From: JAFDZW01 sp964404255
GTDB taxonomy: Bacteria; Bacteroidota; Ignavibacteria; Palsa-1295
Length of the DNA: 64,000 nt
Direction: 5' to 3'
Assembly (NCBI GenBank): GCA_964404255.1
Contig: CAYOJJ010000002.1
Location: 1 to 64,000, forward strand
In this document: one piece after another, positions 40,629-50,044 of the stretch
Numbering within the stretch: the stretch's first letter is position 1
How the letters are laid out: each line of letters opens with the position of its first letter
Notes under the pieces: model-generated
Seen by the model: the letters and a program-made list of their open reading frames with translations, nothing else
What the model was told of the DNA's origin: nothing
Database searches by the model: none
Made by a program: the position numbers and the translations under genes

Positions 40629-41888
40629 GTGGAAACCATTGCCCGGACTTCGACGATCAAGCTGCCGCGCTCGGCCAATATCAAGATCGCCCTCTTGATC
40701 ATTTCGGTATTGATCGTTATTGGTACGCTTATCTATAATAATCAACTCGTTCAGCAGCTCAAAGTTCGCGAGCAGCGCGTTGCCCAACTCCTTGCTTCGG
40801 CATTATCGTACTTCCGTAATACCGACGATTTCGATGCAACGTTGTACCAGGATGTTGTCGATTATGTCCGCAATTCCGGTGTGCCGATGATCATTACCGA
40901 TGGCGACGATCAACCGACCTTCCAGCTTAATACCTACCGCCAGTTCAATATCAATATTCCGTTCGATTCGACGTTGCCGAAGGACCAGCAGCGCGAATTC
41001 CTCAAAAGCGAAATGCATCGGATGGATAAGACCTATAAGCCGCAGCGTATTACTTTCCGCGATCCGGCTACTGGCAAAATAACCGTTACCAATTATATCC
41101 ATTATGGCGATAGCGATATGCTCGATGATATCGCGCGCCTGCCACTAATACAGTTGCTGCTGGCAACGGTTGTTATTATTATCGGCTATTTGAGTTTTGC
41201 GTACTTAAAACGTAGTGAGCAATCGAATATCTGGGTTGGGATGTCGCGCGAGACCGCTCACCAACTCGGTACACCGCTTTCGAGCTTGCTCGGATGGTCC
41301 GAGATGCTCAGGCTCTCCGCCTCCGAGCCGGAGGAAGTAACGAAGATCGCCGATGAGATCACCAAAGATATCGAACGGCTCAATCGTGTTACGACGCGTT
41401 TCTCGAAGATCGGTTCGAAGCCAGATATCAAGGAGCAGAATGTCGTGGCCGTCGTTTCCGGTGTTATGGGCTATCTCGAAGGCCGCCTGCCAAGGCTTGG
41501 CACGGCGATCGAATTCTCACTGGATGTTTCGCAAGATGAGATCATGCTGCCGCTGAATCGCGAACTCTTCGAGTGGGTATTGGAAAACCTCATCAAGAAT
41601 GCGACCGAAGCGATCGAGGCGCAGAAGGGGAGTATCGCGATTAAGATTGAAAGCGGTAAGCATCATGCGGTAACGATCGATGTGATCGATAGCGGCAAAG
41701 GAATGGATGCCCGCCGCAAGCGCGAAGTATTTCGTCCGGGATATAGTACTAAAGCACGCGGATGGGGATTAGGCCTCACGCTCGCCAAGCGAATTGTCGA
41801 AGAATATCATCACGGAAAACTCTACGTCAAAGATTCCGCCCCGGGCAAGGGCACGACATTCCGATTAAAATTTGGCGATAAAGGATAA
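40629..41888 (+). CDS. Sensor histidine kinase
   Basis: A 419-aa membrane sensor kinase starting with GTG. Two transmembrane helices (about residues 20-37 and 176-194) enclose a periplasmic domain of about 140 residues, of the kind rich in charged and aromatic residues (FRNTDDFDATLYQDVVDYVR). The dimerisation H-box is ETAHQLGTPLSSLLGW, in which HQLGTP replaces the usual HELRTP. N, G1 and G2 boxes follow (ENLIKNATEAI, DSGKGMD, GWGLGLTLAKRIVE). No response regulator is next to it, so it is an orphan kinase. It converges with the PBP gene with six bases between. Confidence 0.9.
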   Translation: METIARTSTIKLPRSANIKIALLIISVLIVIGTLIYNNQLVQQLKVREQRVAQLLASALSYFRNTDDFDATLYQDVVDYVRNSGVPMIITDGDDQPTFQLNTYRQFNINIPFDSTLPKDQQREFLKSEMHRMDKTYKPQRITFRDPATGKITVTNYIHYGDSDMLDDIARLPLIQLLLATVVIIIGYLSFAYLKRSEQSNIWVGMSRETAHQLGTPLSSLLGWSEMLRLSASEPEEVTKIADEITKDIERLNRVTTRFSKIGSKPDIKEQNVVAVVSGVMGYLEGRLPRLGTAIEFSLDVSQDEIMLPLNRELFEWVLENLIKNATEAIEAQKGSIAIKIESGKHHAVTIDVIDSGKGMDARRKREVFRPGYSTKARGWGLGLTLAKRIVEEYHHGKLYVKDSAPGKGTTFRLKFGDKG

Positions 41889-41894
41889 GAGCAG

Positions 41895-44204
41895 TTACTG
41901 CTTTTTCTGCTCCTGCTGCGGCGTTATTATTGGTTGTTTCGGCTGCGGTTGCGGCGGGCCCGGAGGTTGATTGTTGTTATCGTTTGCGCCGGGTAGTATC
42001 GGAGTTGCCGATGGGATCGTCGGGGTAGCGGTAGAATCATGCTTTGTCGAATCGCTTATAGGTACAGCGCCATTCCAGTTTGTATTGAAGTACAACATTT
42101 TGGGTTTAAGCGCTTCGTAAGAATACTTCATAAAACGTCCCCAGATCGGGGCAGCAGCACGGCCGCCCTGGCCATCGGCGCCGGTGAAGGTCACTCGTTT
42201 ATCGTCGAAGCCAACCCAGGCACAGGCGGTATAGAGCGGCGTGTAACCGCAGAACCAGGCATCGGCATAATTCTGGGTCGTTCCGGTTTTACCTGCCGCC
42301 GGATATCCAAAAAATCTTCTCACACCACTATTTGCAGTGCCCCCATCGACAACCGACTTCAGACAGACGGTCATCATTTGGGCGATCTTCGGCTCGAAAA
42401 CAAAATCGAATTCGGGCTTGGAGCGATAGATCACCTTTCCGTTACGATCTTCTATTCGAAGTATTGCGTATGGCGTAGCTCGTACTCCGTCATTGGCAAA
42501 GGTGGAATAAGCACTGGCAAGCTCCAACGGCATCACTTCTGCTGCACCAAGGGCGATCGAAGGCACAGCCGGAATATTCGATTTTATTCCGAGACGTTTT
42601 GCCATTTTAACGACATCGGCAATAGTAGTTAATTCCGTTATCGCATGAACAGCGCAAAGATTACTCGACCATTGCAAGGCCGAGCGGACCGACATCTGGC
42701 CACCGACAGCTTCACCGGCAAAATTGCTCGGCCTCCACACCTTATCGCCATCCGGCATTTCAATCGGTTCATTCGACACTACTGATTCGGGCGTTGCTCC
42801 TTTCTCAAAAGCACTCGCATAGACAATGGGCTTAAAGGATGAGCCAGGCTGGCGAATGATCTGCGTTACATGATTAAGTCCGTAACGGTGTTCGCGGTAA
42901 TTCGAACTGCCGACCATTGCAAGGATCTGCCCGGTCTTTTGATCGAGGCAGACAAAGCTTGCCTGTAAGCGAAGGGCCGCCTGCTTTACACTATCGATAA
43001 ATTTTGTATCGCCGCGAAGTTTTTTCTCATGAGCGATGCGCTCTTTAGCATCTTCGATATTTTTGACTTCGGTCGCATTGCGAGCAGCCGAAGCAACGAG
43101 CGAATCCTGCAGCTCTTTATGGTTCTTCCAATTCCAGCGCTTATCGACAACATTCTTCTGGTATTCGGCAATATGCTCATCGACGGCACGATTGGCGGCG
43201 CGCTGCATCTGGGCATTAAGCGTTGTATAGACGACAAGCCCATCGCGGTAAAAATCATACTTGCCTGCGAGCTCTGGCATCTTCTGTAATTGCTGGCGGA
43301 TCATCTCTACGAAGTGAGGCGCTACACCCTGATAGACTTTCGAAGGGACAGTCTTGATGGGCTCCTGTTTGTACTTTTCCGCTTTCTTAGCATCGAGCAA
43401 ACCGGCATCGACCATGTTATCGAGTACGGTATTGCGACGGGCTATTGCACGGTCGTAATTATCTTCCGGATCGTAATTTTCCGGTCCTTTTAGGATTCCA
43501 ATTAGGAAAGCGCACTGCGCCGGAGTAAGTTTGGAAACATCCTTACCGAAATAGACCTGGCTGGCAACCGCAATACCATAAGCGCCGCGGCCCATGTAGC
43601 AGACATTGAGATACATTTCGAGTATCTCGTTCTTGGTATGAGTGCGCTCGATCTGAATAGCGCTTACGGCTTCGCGAAGTTTACGAAGCACACTTTTTTC
43701 CTGCGAGAGATAGAGGTTACGCGCAAGCTGCTGGGTGATCGTACTTGCGCCCTGCTTTGGGCTAAGGGTAACAACGTCCGTCCATAGCGATTTGAACGTA
43801 CGCCAGACATTCATGCCCCAGTGCTTATAAAAATCGCGGTCTTCGGTGGCAATCAGAGCATCGGTAAGAGATTTTGGTACTTCACGAAGCTTAACCGTTG
43901 TGCGATTTTTAATATAGAACTGATCGAGGGGTTCTCCATCGGCGCTGATGATACGCGTTGCAAGTTCGGGATGCGGATTCTCAAGCTGATCGAGCGTCGG
44001 GACGCCCTTCATAACCTGAAAAATAAGGATAGGCAGGAAGACACCGAAAATAAGAATGAGCACCAATAGCAGCTTATGCCGGCGGACATAAGCCGTGAAC
44101 TTCTCCCAGGGGGTTTTGCCGTATTTCAGGTACGGTGAGTCGTGGTGCTCGGTCGGCTCTTCCGGCATTTGGCCGGGTTCGAAATGAAAGTCGTCTTGCT
44201 GCAC
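41895..44204 (-). CDS. Bifunctional penicillin-binding protein (class A PBP, PBP1A type)
   Basis: A 769-aa peptidoglycan synthase. A cytoplasmic N-terminus, one TM helix (about 43-62), then a GT51 glycosyltransferase domain with catalytic Glu121 in ATEDRDFYKHWG and the KQGASTITQQLARNL motif. The transpeptidase domain has SxxK in QPGSSFKPIVYAS, SSN in WSSNLCAVH and KTGT in AAGKTGTTQNYAD. The C-terminus is a Pro/Gln/Asn-rich tail. The start codon is GTG, directly after a TAAGTTTG promoter element. The lipid A phosphatase gene lies upstream. Confidence 0.95.
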   Translation of the reverse strand: MQQDDFHFEPGQMPEEPTEHHDSPYLKYGKTPWEKFTAYVRRHKLLLVLILIFGVFLPILIFQVMKGVPTLDQLENPHPELATRIISADGEPLDQFYIKNRTTVKLREVPKSLTDALIATEDRDFYKHWGMNVWRTFKSLWTDVVTLSPKQGASTITQQLARNLYLSQEKSVLRKLREAVSAIQIERTHTKNEILEMYLNVCYMGRGAYGIAVASQVYFGKDVSKLTPAQCAFLIGILKGPENYDPEDNYDRAIARRNTVLDNMVDAGLLDAKKAEKYKQEPIKTVPSKVYQGVAPHFVEMIRQQLQKMPELAGKYDFYRDGLVVYTTLNAQMQRAANRAVDEHIAEYQKNVVDKRWNWKNHKELQDSLVASAARNATEVKNIEDAKERIAHEKKLRGDTKFIDSVKQAALRLQASFVCLDQKTGQILAMVGSSNYREHRYGLNHVTQIIRQPGSSFKPIVYASAFEKGATPESVVSNEPIEMPDGDKVWRPSNFAGEAVGGQMSVRSALQWSSNLCAVHAITELTTIADVVKMAKRLGIKSNIPAVPSIALGAAEVMPLELASAYSTFANDGVRATPYAILRIEDRNGKVIYRSKPEFDFVFEPKIAQMMTVCLKSVVDGGTANSGVRRFFGYPAAGKTGTTQNYADAWFCGYTPLYTACAWVGFDDKRVTFTGADGQGGRAAAPIWGRFMKYSYEALKPKMLYFNTNWNGAVPISDSTKHDSTATPTIPSATPILPGANDNNNQPPGPPQPQPKQPIITPQQEQKKQ

Positions 44205-44209
44205 AGTTA

Positions 44210-44217
44210 CAAACTTA
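44210..44217 (-). promoter_or_regulatory. -7 promoter element of the PBP gene
   Basis: CAAACTTA on the plus strand reads TAAGTTTG on the minus strand, an exact TAnnTTTG match. Five bases separate it from the GTG start, as in the 5337 and 45638 genes, suggesting a leaderless transcript. Confidence 0.5.
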
Positions 44218-44222
44218 CAACG

Positions 44223-44981
44223 TCAGGATGGCATCGGAGTTTCAGGAGCCGTTTCGATACGAAATCCCTCTTCGTCGAATACCCCATAAGTATATGATTT
44301 TAGCCAATCACCGAGATTGATATAGGTCCCATTTCCGATAGGGGTGACCTCGGCTTTATGACGGTGACCCATAATGACATAATCGAACCCTTCGGCCAGT
44401 TTTTTCTCGGCAAAGAGCTTAAGACCGTCCTGTTTTTGCAGAGCATCGCGGTTATCGGTATAAGCCCGCGAGCCACCGCTCATTCGCTCGGCAACCAGAA
44501 TACCGACATCGGGATGAAGCCAGGAATACCCCCAAAGCAAAAACTTATTGCGGAGAATCGAACGCAGGATCAGATACCCGGTATCGTTGAGCGCTTTACC
44601 ATCGCCATGAGCAATATAAAATTTCTTGCCATTGAGGGTACGCTCGATGTCGCCGGAATGAACCGGAATATGAAGCTCATGCTCGAAATAATTGCGATGG
44701 CCGAAATCGTGATTGCCCATAAGGTAATCGACCGGAATAAGTTCGGCGATCTCGGCAAGCAGCGCCAATGTACGTACATGGCGGCGGGGGATCACCTGGC
44801 GGTACTCGAACCAGGAATCGAAAAGATCGCCCACGATAAAGAGCGAATCGGCCTTGCCTTCGTATGCTTCGGCGGCGATCTTGCGTAGGACGCCAAGCAG
44901 GCGCGCTTCGCGCCGGCGATCGGCCTCGCGGTCGGTGCCAAAGCCAAGGTGGCAATCGCTGATGAAATAGTGTCGTGACAT
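44223..44981 (-). CDS. lpxH: UDP-2,3-diacylglucosamine diphosphatase-like phosphoesterase (LpxH-like)
   Basis: A 252-aa calcineurin-like phosphoesterase. Metal motifs: SDCHLG (Asp9, His11), VGDLFDSWFEYR, LMGNHDFG, FYIAHGDGKALND and VIMGHRHKAE. The GDLFD-W segment and the HGD context are those of the LpxH/LpxH2 family, which hydrolyses UDP-2,3-diacylglucosamine in lipid A synthesis at the inner membrane. The function fits an outer-membrane-bearing bacterium. It is upstream of the PBP gene in the same direction with 18 bases between. Confidence 0.82.
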   Translation of the reverse strand: MSRHYFISDCHLGFGTDREADRRREARLLGVLRKIAAEAYEGKADSLFIVGDLFDSWFEYRQVIPRRHVRTLALLAEIAELIPVDYLMGNHDFGHRNYFEHELHIPVHSGDIERTLNGKKFYIAHGDGKALNDTGYLILRSILRNKFLLWGYSWLHPDVGILVAERMSGGSRAYTDNRDALQKQDGLKLFAEKKLAEGFDYVIMGHRHKAEVTPIGNGTYINLGDWLKSYTYGVFDEEGFRIETAPETPMPS

Positions 44982-45042
44982 TCGGGTACTAAAATACCGT
45001 CTTATGAAACAACTTTTGCAAAGGTAATGTCATTACTATTGT

Positions 45043-45573
45043 ATGTCTGTAGTGATCCGAACAGCTCAGCTTAGCGATGCCGAAGCCATGGGCCGCATTA
45101 ACGTCGATTCCTGGCGGGCGACGTACGCCGGTCTTATCGATCAGGCCGTGCTCGATGCCATGACCTATGAGGCATATGCCGGGAAGTGGAAGCGGCACCT
45201 CGAACGCCTCGATCCGAATCGATTTATGTTCGTAGCTGAAACAGACGGCGCTGTCATTGGTTATTCTACTGGAGGAGCCAATCGCGATGCCGCCCTCGGT
45301 TTCGATGCCGAGCTCTATGCACTGTATCTTCGAAGCGAATTTCATGGTACCGGCATCGGAAAAGCATTATTTATTTCGGGATTGCGCTTTCTCCTTGAGC
45401 GAGGGTTTCATTCGATTTCGCTCTATGTACTGGCCGCTAATACGATCGGCCGTCGGTTCTACGATCGGTACGACCCCGATGTGCAGCTCAAGGCAACGAC
45501 CTCGATCGAGGGGAACGAGTATTGCGATATGTGCTACGGCTGGCATTCGATAGAATCGATGCTTGGGAAATAG
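45043..45573 (+). CDS. GNAT family N-acetyltransferase
   Basis: A 176-aa acetyltransferase. The N-terminal part IRTAQLSDAEAMGRINVDSWRATYAGL is typical, and the acetyl-CoA loop is ALYLRSEFHGTGIGKALFISGL. The C-terminal part has FYDRYDPD. The substrate is unknown. It is divergent from lpxH; the 61 bases between hold a near-match -7 element, TACTATTG. Confidence 0.85.
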   Translation: MSVVIRTAQLSDAEAMGRINVDSWRATYAGLIDQAVLDAMTYEAYAGKWKRHLERLDPNRFMFVAETDGAVIGYSTGGANRDAALGFDAELYALYLRSEFHGTGIGKALFISGLRFLLERGFHSISLYVLAANTIGRRFYDRYDPDVQLKATTSIEGNEYCDMCYGWHSIESMLGK

Positions 45574-45624
45574 CATTGGAATCTGGGTAACCGATCTTTT
45601 GAAACGATCCATCAACTACTATAG

Positions 45625-45632
45625 TATCTTTG
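45625..45632 (+). promoter_or_regulatory. -7 promoter element of the DUF4397 gene
   Basis: TATCTTTG, an exact TAnnTTTG match, five bases before the ATG at 45638. It supports that start and suggests a leaderless mRNA. Confidence 0.55.
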
Positions 45633-45637
45633 AGTAT

Positions 45638-47029
45638 ATGAATGACCGCAAACTACCAGCTCTTCTTGCCCTTTTACTTTTAGCAGGTCTGGGGCTTTCC
45701 TCCTGTACCGCTCCGTGCGATTATCCGTCCCAGCGCTTTGCAAAGATCAGGCTCGTCAATGCCATGCCGGATGTCGATAAAGTATCCTTTTGGATCAACG
45801 GGAAATTGATGTATGCGGATTTTCCGTACGATCCTCCTCAGAGTTTTCCGTTCGGTTATTTTACTAAATATGCCGATGGCACACCGCTCGCTACCGGGAA
45901 AGAACAGATCATGGTTACCCGGGACGCTGCCGGCCGAGATACACTCATGGTCGATTCGGCTACCTTCATGCTGCATCGGGCAACAATAGTCGCTATCGGA
46001 AGAGGGAATGCACTGCCTGCGGAAAAAAATACTAAAAAAATAGTAACATTGGACGATGAGCTGCGCCCGTATGATGCGAATTCTACCTATATACGATTTA
46101 TCCAAGCCATTCCGGATCTCGATAAGCTCGATGTGTATTGGAAAGGTAAGTCCGTGCCAGATGCAACCATCCAGTATGGAGTTGTAAATTCGTACAGCCA
46201 GCTCGATGAAGTAACCGGACTAAAGATCACGGAAGCGGGTGATTCCAATAATGTCATTTCTTTCATCCCCTATAATTTCGTATCGGTCGGAGGATTTCTC
46301 ATGACCACTATTATCCGGGGACGAACGAATCCGATCGATCATGAGCATACCGGTTCGATCTTCGCGCTGAGCGATATTGAGCTCGGGAATTCGCTGATCA
46401 ATTTTGAAACGTTCGGGGTGCGGGTAGTAAATTGTATGCGCGATCCGCAGACCAATATCAGTATGTTTATTCGCGAACGTGATGGTAAAGATATTCGTAA
46501 TAATTTTCCCGATCAGCAGAATACCGTGATAAATATTCCGCACGATTCGGTATCGAAGTATCTTGCTCTAAGCCCGATCGTCAATACGAATTCAAAATAT
46601 TTTTTTAGTACCAATCCCAGCACCGATGTTCCCTCCGCTATTCTGGATTCAGTACAGCAAGCGGCAGCGATCGACGATCGGTACACGTTTATAGCATTCG
46701 ATCCTTCGACGCTTGCTAACCCCACGAATAAAATCGATCATGTGGTATTGAAAGATACTGTAAGTCTTCCCTCGAATCCTGCATTAAATAGAGTGCGAAT
46801 TGTAATGCTCAATGCCGATCACAATGGAGTATCGGTAACCTTCGGCGGAAAGACATTTACGATGAACGTCAAAGATGTTGCGTATATTGATATAGCTACG
46901 GGGACGCAACAGCTCCAGCTGGATGCTTCTACCCAATCGGTAATGGTGGGCCAGGGCAGGCCAATGACAATTTACTTACTTCCTGCCCAGCAAGGCGAAC
47001 CCTTTCCGATAAAAGCGGTTATGGAATAA
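45638..47029 (+). CDS. DUF4397 domain lipoprotein
   Basis: A 463-aa lipoprotein: MNDRKLPALLALLLLAGLGLSSC with the lipidated Cys at about residue 23, followed by CDYPSQ. The DUF4397 pattern KIRLVNAMPDVDKVSFWINGK appears near the start and again as YIRFIQAIPDLDKLDVYWKGK (about residue 150); a third version, RVRIVMLNADHNGVSVTFGGK, is near the C-terminus. These may be repeated beta-sandwich modules. Probably on the periplasmic or outer face of a membrane. Function unknown. Confidence 0.82.
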   Translation: MNDRKLPALLALLLLAGLGLSSCTAPCDYPSQRFAKIRLVNAMPDVDKVSFWINGKLMYADFPYDPPQSFPFGYFTKYADGTPLATGKEQIMVTRDAAGRDTLMVDSATFMLHRATIVAIGRGNALPAEKNTKKIVTLDDELRPYDANSTYIRFIQAIPDLDKLDVYWKGKSVPDATIQYGVVNSYSQLDEVTGLKITEAGDSNNVISFIPYNFVSVGGFLMTTIIRGRTNPIDHEHTGSIFALSDIELGNSLINFETFGVRVVNCMRDPQTNISMFIRERDGKDIRNNFPDQQNTVINIPHDSVSKYLALSPIVNTNSKYFFSTNPSTDVPSAILDSVQQAAAIDDRYTFIAFDPSTLANPTNKIDHVVLKDTVSLPSNPALNRVRIVMLNADHNGVSVTFGGKTFTMNVKDVAYIDIATGTQQLQLDASTQSVMVGQGRPMTIYLLPAQQGEPFPIKAVME

Positions 47030-47099
47030 GGAGCGTTTGAATTTTTAAAAAAGCGTTCTTTAAAACGTCAGCGAAAAAATTGAGTATTTTCGTTGTCCG

Positions 47100-47128
47100 G
47101 GACTTACCGAGTGTGATACGATAAGTCC
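47100..47128. other. Hairpin in the leader of the PorE-like gene
   Basis: GGACTTA (47100-47106) and TAAGTCC (47122-47128) form a 7-bp stem in the 199-base gap before the gene at 47229. It is followed by CTTTGTG, not a real T run, so it is either a weak terminator of the lipoprotein gene or a structured leader. Confidence 0.35.
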
Positions 47129-47228
47129 TTTGTGTTGTGTACGACCGAAGCGGTTCATCAGCGCACCGGGCGCTACCCAACAAATGGGTTTCATCATACA
47201 TCATCTTTAAAACAAGACGGAAAAGACT

Positions 47229-49847
47229 ATGAACTTTTCATCCTCACGACGCCCCCTAGTGATTGGGGCAGTAACTGTTCTGGCAGTGATCGCCCTCGTC
47301 GCGTTCTTCGAACCCAGTGAGGCGTTCAAGATGCTCAAGGCCAAGCTGAAGCATACGGTGCTTTCGATCGCGAGTCCCGCCTCTTCGAACAGTCCCAAGG
47401 CTTTTAGCAAACCTGTTCCCCCTGTCCCTCAGCCGATTCCGGATACCAATACCAATCAATTCCGTCATTTGATCGTCAAGAACCTCGGCGCAGAGATCAA
47501 TTCCAGCGATTTTGACTTCGGCCCGACCATCACCGCCGATGGCCGCACGATGTACTTCGTTTCCCGCCGTTCCGGTGGTAAAGGCCATGATGATTTCTAT
47601 ATTACAACCAATCCCAGCGCCGACGATACGACGTGGGTTTCGCCTAATAATGCCGCCGCTATTAATAGCGAGCAGGGCGATGGCGCTGCTTCGATCGCTG
47701 CCGACGGCCAGACGATCTATTTTGCGACCAATCGTGGTACGGCTACTTCCAGTAACAATGATATTAATATCTGGGTAGCTACGCTCGAAGGCCATGAATG
47801 GAAGAATATGCATGAAGTCGGTGCTCCGATCAATACGACCGATTTCGAATCGCAGCCGGCTATCAGCCCCGATGGCAAAAAATTGTTCTTTGTTTCTAAC
47901 CGTCCGGGTAAGATGGGTAAGGAAGATAAGCGCAACGTCGATATCTTCGTTTCTCATTTGCTCTCCGATGGCCGCTGGAGCGAGCCGGTAAATCTTGGCT
48001 CGAAGATCAATACTTCCGGGTACGACGGTTCGCCGTTCTTAGCTGCCGATGGCCAGACGCTCTATTTCTGCTCGAACGGCCATGGCGGGCTGGGTAAGCG
48101 CGATATTTTCATGTCCGAATTCAAAGGCCCGACCGATAGCGATTGGACCGATCCCATCGCCTTACCGGCTCCGATCAATAGCGATGCCGATGAAATGTTC
48201 TTAACGATCCCTGCCTCGGGAAATGTACTCTTCTTCTCTTCGGATCGCAGCGGCGGTTATGGCGGGCTTGATATCTATGAAGCCTTCAATCCACCGAAAC
48301 CGAAGCCGACTCTCGTGTTAAAGGGTACTTGTTATGATGTTAATACCAATGAAAAACTGGCCGCTCATGTCGTGATCGTCGATGAGCAAACGGGCGATAC
48401 GGTCTATAATAAAGAAGCCAATTCGGAAACCGGCGAGTACCTCTGTGTGCTTTCGGTCAATAAGAATGGCTATACCGGTGGTTCATATATGGTAAGCGCC
48501 ACCGAGGCTAATCACTTCCCCTATCCGCCGACCAGAGTTTCAATTCCGTTACGTAATGATAGTAACCGCGTCGTTATTCACGATATCCCGATGAATAACG
48601 AAGTGCCGCCGATCGTTAAGTGGGTCACCGACCAGCCGCAGCTCATGACAGAGTTGCCAGGCAAATTCCCGAACTTCAAGGGCGTAATTATCCGTGAAAA
48701 GCAGATCATCGAATTGTATGCATTGCTTCCGATGGTCTTCTTTGATGAAGGCAGCAGCAACTTCGCATCGCGCTACGTACTCTTCACCAGCCCGGATCAG
48801 ACCAATGGTTTTACCGAAGATACGATCACTGGTACGCTCAATGGTTATTATAACTATTTGAACTGTCTCGGTTATCGTCTACGTAAGAACCCAAATGCTA
48901 AGATCGGTATCGTCGGTTGTAATTCACAAGCTACCGAAGCTGAAAAATCGAAAGATCTCTCCGCTAAGCGCGCTCAAATCGTTAGAGATTATCTTGTAAA
49001 TATCTGGCAAATCGATCCGGCACGCCTGACGGTAACGGCTCAGAACCTGCCTGATAACTCGACGCTTTCAACGACTCCGGAAGGTATCGAAGAAAACCGT
49101 CGTGTCGAGATCAAATCCGAAGATTGGGAAATTATTAAGCCGATCCGTCGCGAGCAGCTTCGTAAATACCCCGATCAGAGCACGGCTAAATTCTCGCTCG
49201 ATAATGGTATTAAGGATGATCGTGTAAAGAGCCGCGAACTCATTATTACTCATAATGGCGCTGAGTGGGCCCGTATTAAAGATCTTGGCGCGGTAAGTGC
49301 GAAACTCTCTCCGGAATGGAATTGGCGCTCCGATGCTAATAATAAATTGCCGGATGATGAAACGGATTTCGGCGTCCAGATGATCGTAACCGATGTTGCC
49401 GGTAAAGATCACCAGTCAAAGATCGATCTTACCGGTGTGCGTCAATTCTCTGAAAGGGATCGTACGATGACGAAACTTGTGGATAAGACCCGTGAAACGT
49501 ATAATCTTATCCTCTTCCAGTATAATAGCTCAAATATGGGCAAATGGAATTCGAAGATTCTTGATGAATACGTATTCGAACGTATCAAGAACAGTTCGGA
49601 TGTTATGGTTAACGGTTACACCGATATCCTCGGTACGCCGGACTACAACTTAAAGCTCTCAACCAATCGTGCTCAGGCAACCTTAAAAGTGATCAAAGAC
49701 AAGGTACATAGCAACGTTCATACGCTCGATGCCAAAGGATATGGTAAGAGCGGTCCGGAAGGTACCTCGCTCTATCCGAACGAGATCCCTGAAGGCCGTT
49801 ACTATAACCGTACTGTACAGGTTGTAATCGAAACGCCAATCCAGTAA
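47229..49847 (+). CDS. PorE-like PD40 beta-propeller/CRD/OmpA family protein
   Basis: An 872-aa envelope protein. After one N-terminal TM/signal segment (about residues 10-27) come five PD40-type propeller repeats: PTITADGRTMYFVSRRSGG, ASIAADGQTIYFATNRG, PAISPDGKKLFFVSNRPG, PFLAADGQTLYFCSNGHGG and LTIPASGNVLFFSSDRSGG. A carboxypeptidase-regulatory-like domain follows (LKGTCYDVNTNEKLAAHVVI, about 358-440). Then two OmpA-type peptidoglycan-binding segments appear: GIVGCNSQATEAEKSKDLS (about 556) and NGYTDILGTPDYNLKLSTNRA (about 795). The propeller-CRD-OmpA order matches T9SS component PorE except for its TPR part, so a role in anchoring the secretion apparatus is possible. Confidence 0.82.
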   Translation: MNFSSSRRPLVIGAVTVLAVIALVAFFEPSEAFKMLKAKLKHTVLSIASPASSNSPKAFSKPVPPVPQPIPDTNTNQFRHLIVKNLGAEINSSDFDFGPTITADGRTMYFVSRRSGGKGHDDFYITTNPSADDTTWVSPNNAAAINSEQGDGAASIAADGQTIYFATNRGTATSSNNDINIWVATLEGHEWKNMHEVGAPINTTDFESQPAISPDGKKLFFVSNRPGKMGKEDKRNVDIFVSHLLSDGRWSEPVNLGSKINTSGYDGSPFLAADGQTLYFCSNGHGGLGKRDIFMSEFKGPTDSDWTDPIALPAPINSDADEMFLTIPASGNVLFFSSDRSGGYGGLDIYEAFNPPKPKPTLVLKGTCYDVNTNEKLAAHVVIVDEQTGDTVYNKEANSETGEYLCVLSVNKNGYTGGSYMVSATEANHFPYPPTRVSIPLRNDSNRVVIHDIPMNNEVPPIVKWVTDQPQLMTELPGKFPNFKGVIIREKQIIELYALLPMVFFDEGSSNFASRYVLFTSPDQTNGFTEDTITGTLNGYYNYLNCLGYRLRKNPNAKIGIVGCNSQATEAEKSKDLSAKRAQIVRDYLVNIWQIDPARLTVTAQNLPDNSTLSTTPEGIEENRRVEIKSEDWEIIKPIRREQLRKYPDQSTAKFSLDNGIKDDRVKSRELIITHNGAEWARIKDLGAVSAKLSPEWNWRSDANNKLPDDETDFGVQMIVTDVAGKDHQSKIDLTGVRQFSERDRTMTKLVDKTRETYNLILFQYNSSNMGKWNSKILDEYVFERIKNSSDVMVNGYTDILGTPDYNLKLSTNRAQATLKVIKDKVHSNVHTLDAKGYGKSGPEGTSLYPNEIPEGRYYNRTVQVVIETPIQ

Positions 49848-49865
49848 TACAGTAAGAATGTCGGT

Positions 49866-49892
49866 GCGGCCATGGCTTTGTGCTATGGCCGC
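49866..49892 (+). terminator. Hairpin after the PorE-like gene
   Basis: Perfect 8-bp stem GCGGCCAT / ATGGCCGC (49866-49873, 49885-49892). No T run follows, so it is only a possible terminator or 3' stabilising hairpin. Confidence 0.45.
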
Positions 49893-50044
49893 AACCATAC
49901 CCCGAAGGAACCTTCATCTTCACGCGAGCTTTGAAGAATATGAGTGAAGTGTCTATGGTAGTAAACATGTCCGAAACCGTAACTACAGGTTGCGGCGGGT
50001 GTTTTATACCTGGAGCGCAGTTTAGCTCTGAAAGGACGGATGGT

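Noticed and set aside
41889..41894. Terminator between the histidine kinase and the PBP gene
   Set aside because: Only six bases separate the convergent genes; GAGCAG/CTGCTC pairing reaches into the coding sequence and has no proper T run.
47100..47128. Riboswitch before the PorE-like gene
   Set aside because: Only a single 7-bp hairpin is visible; no known riboswitch core was recognised.
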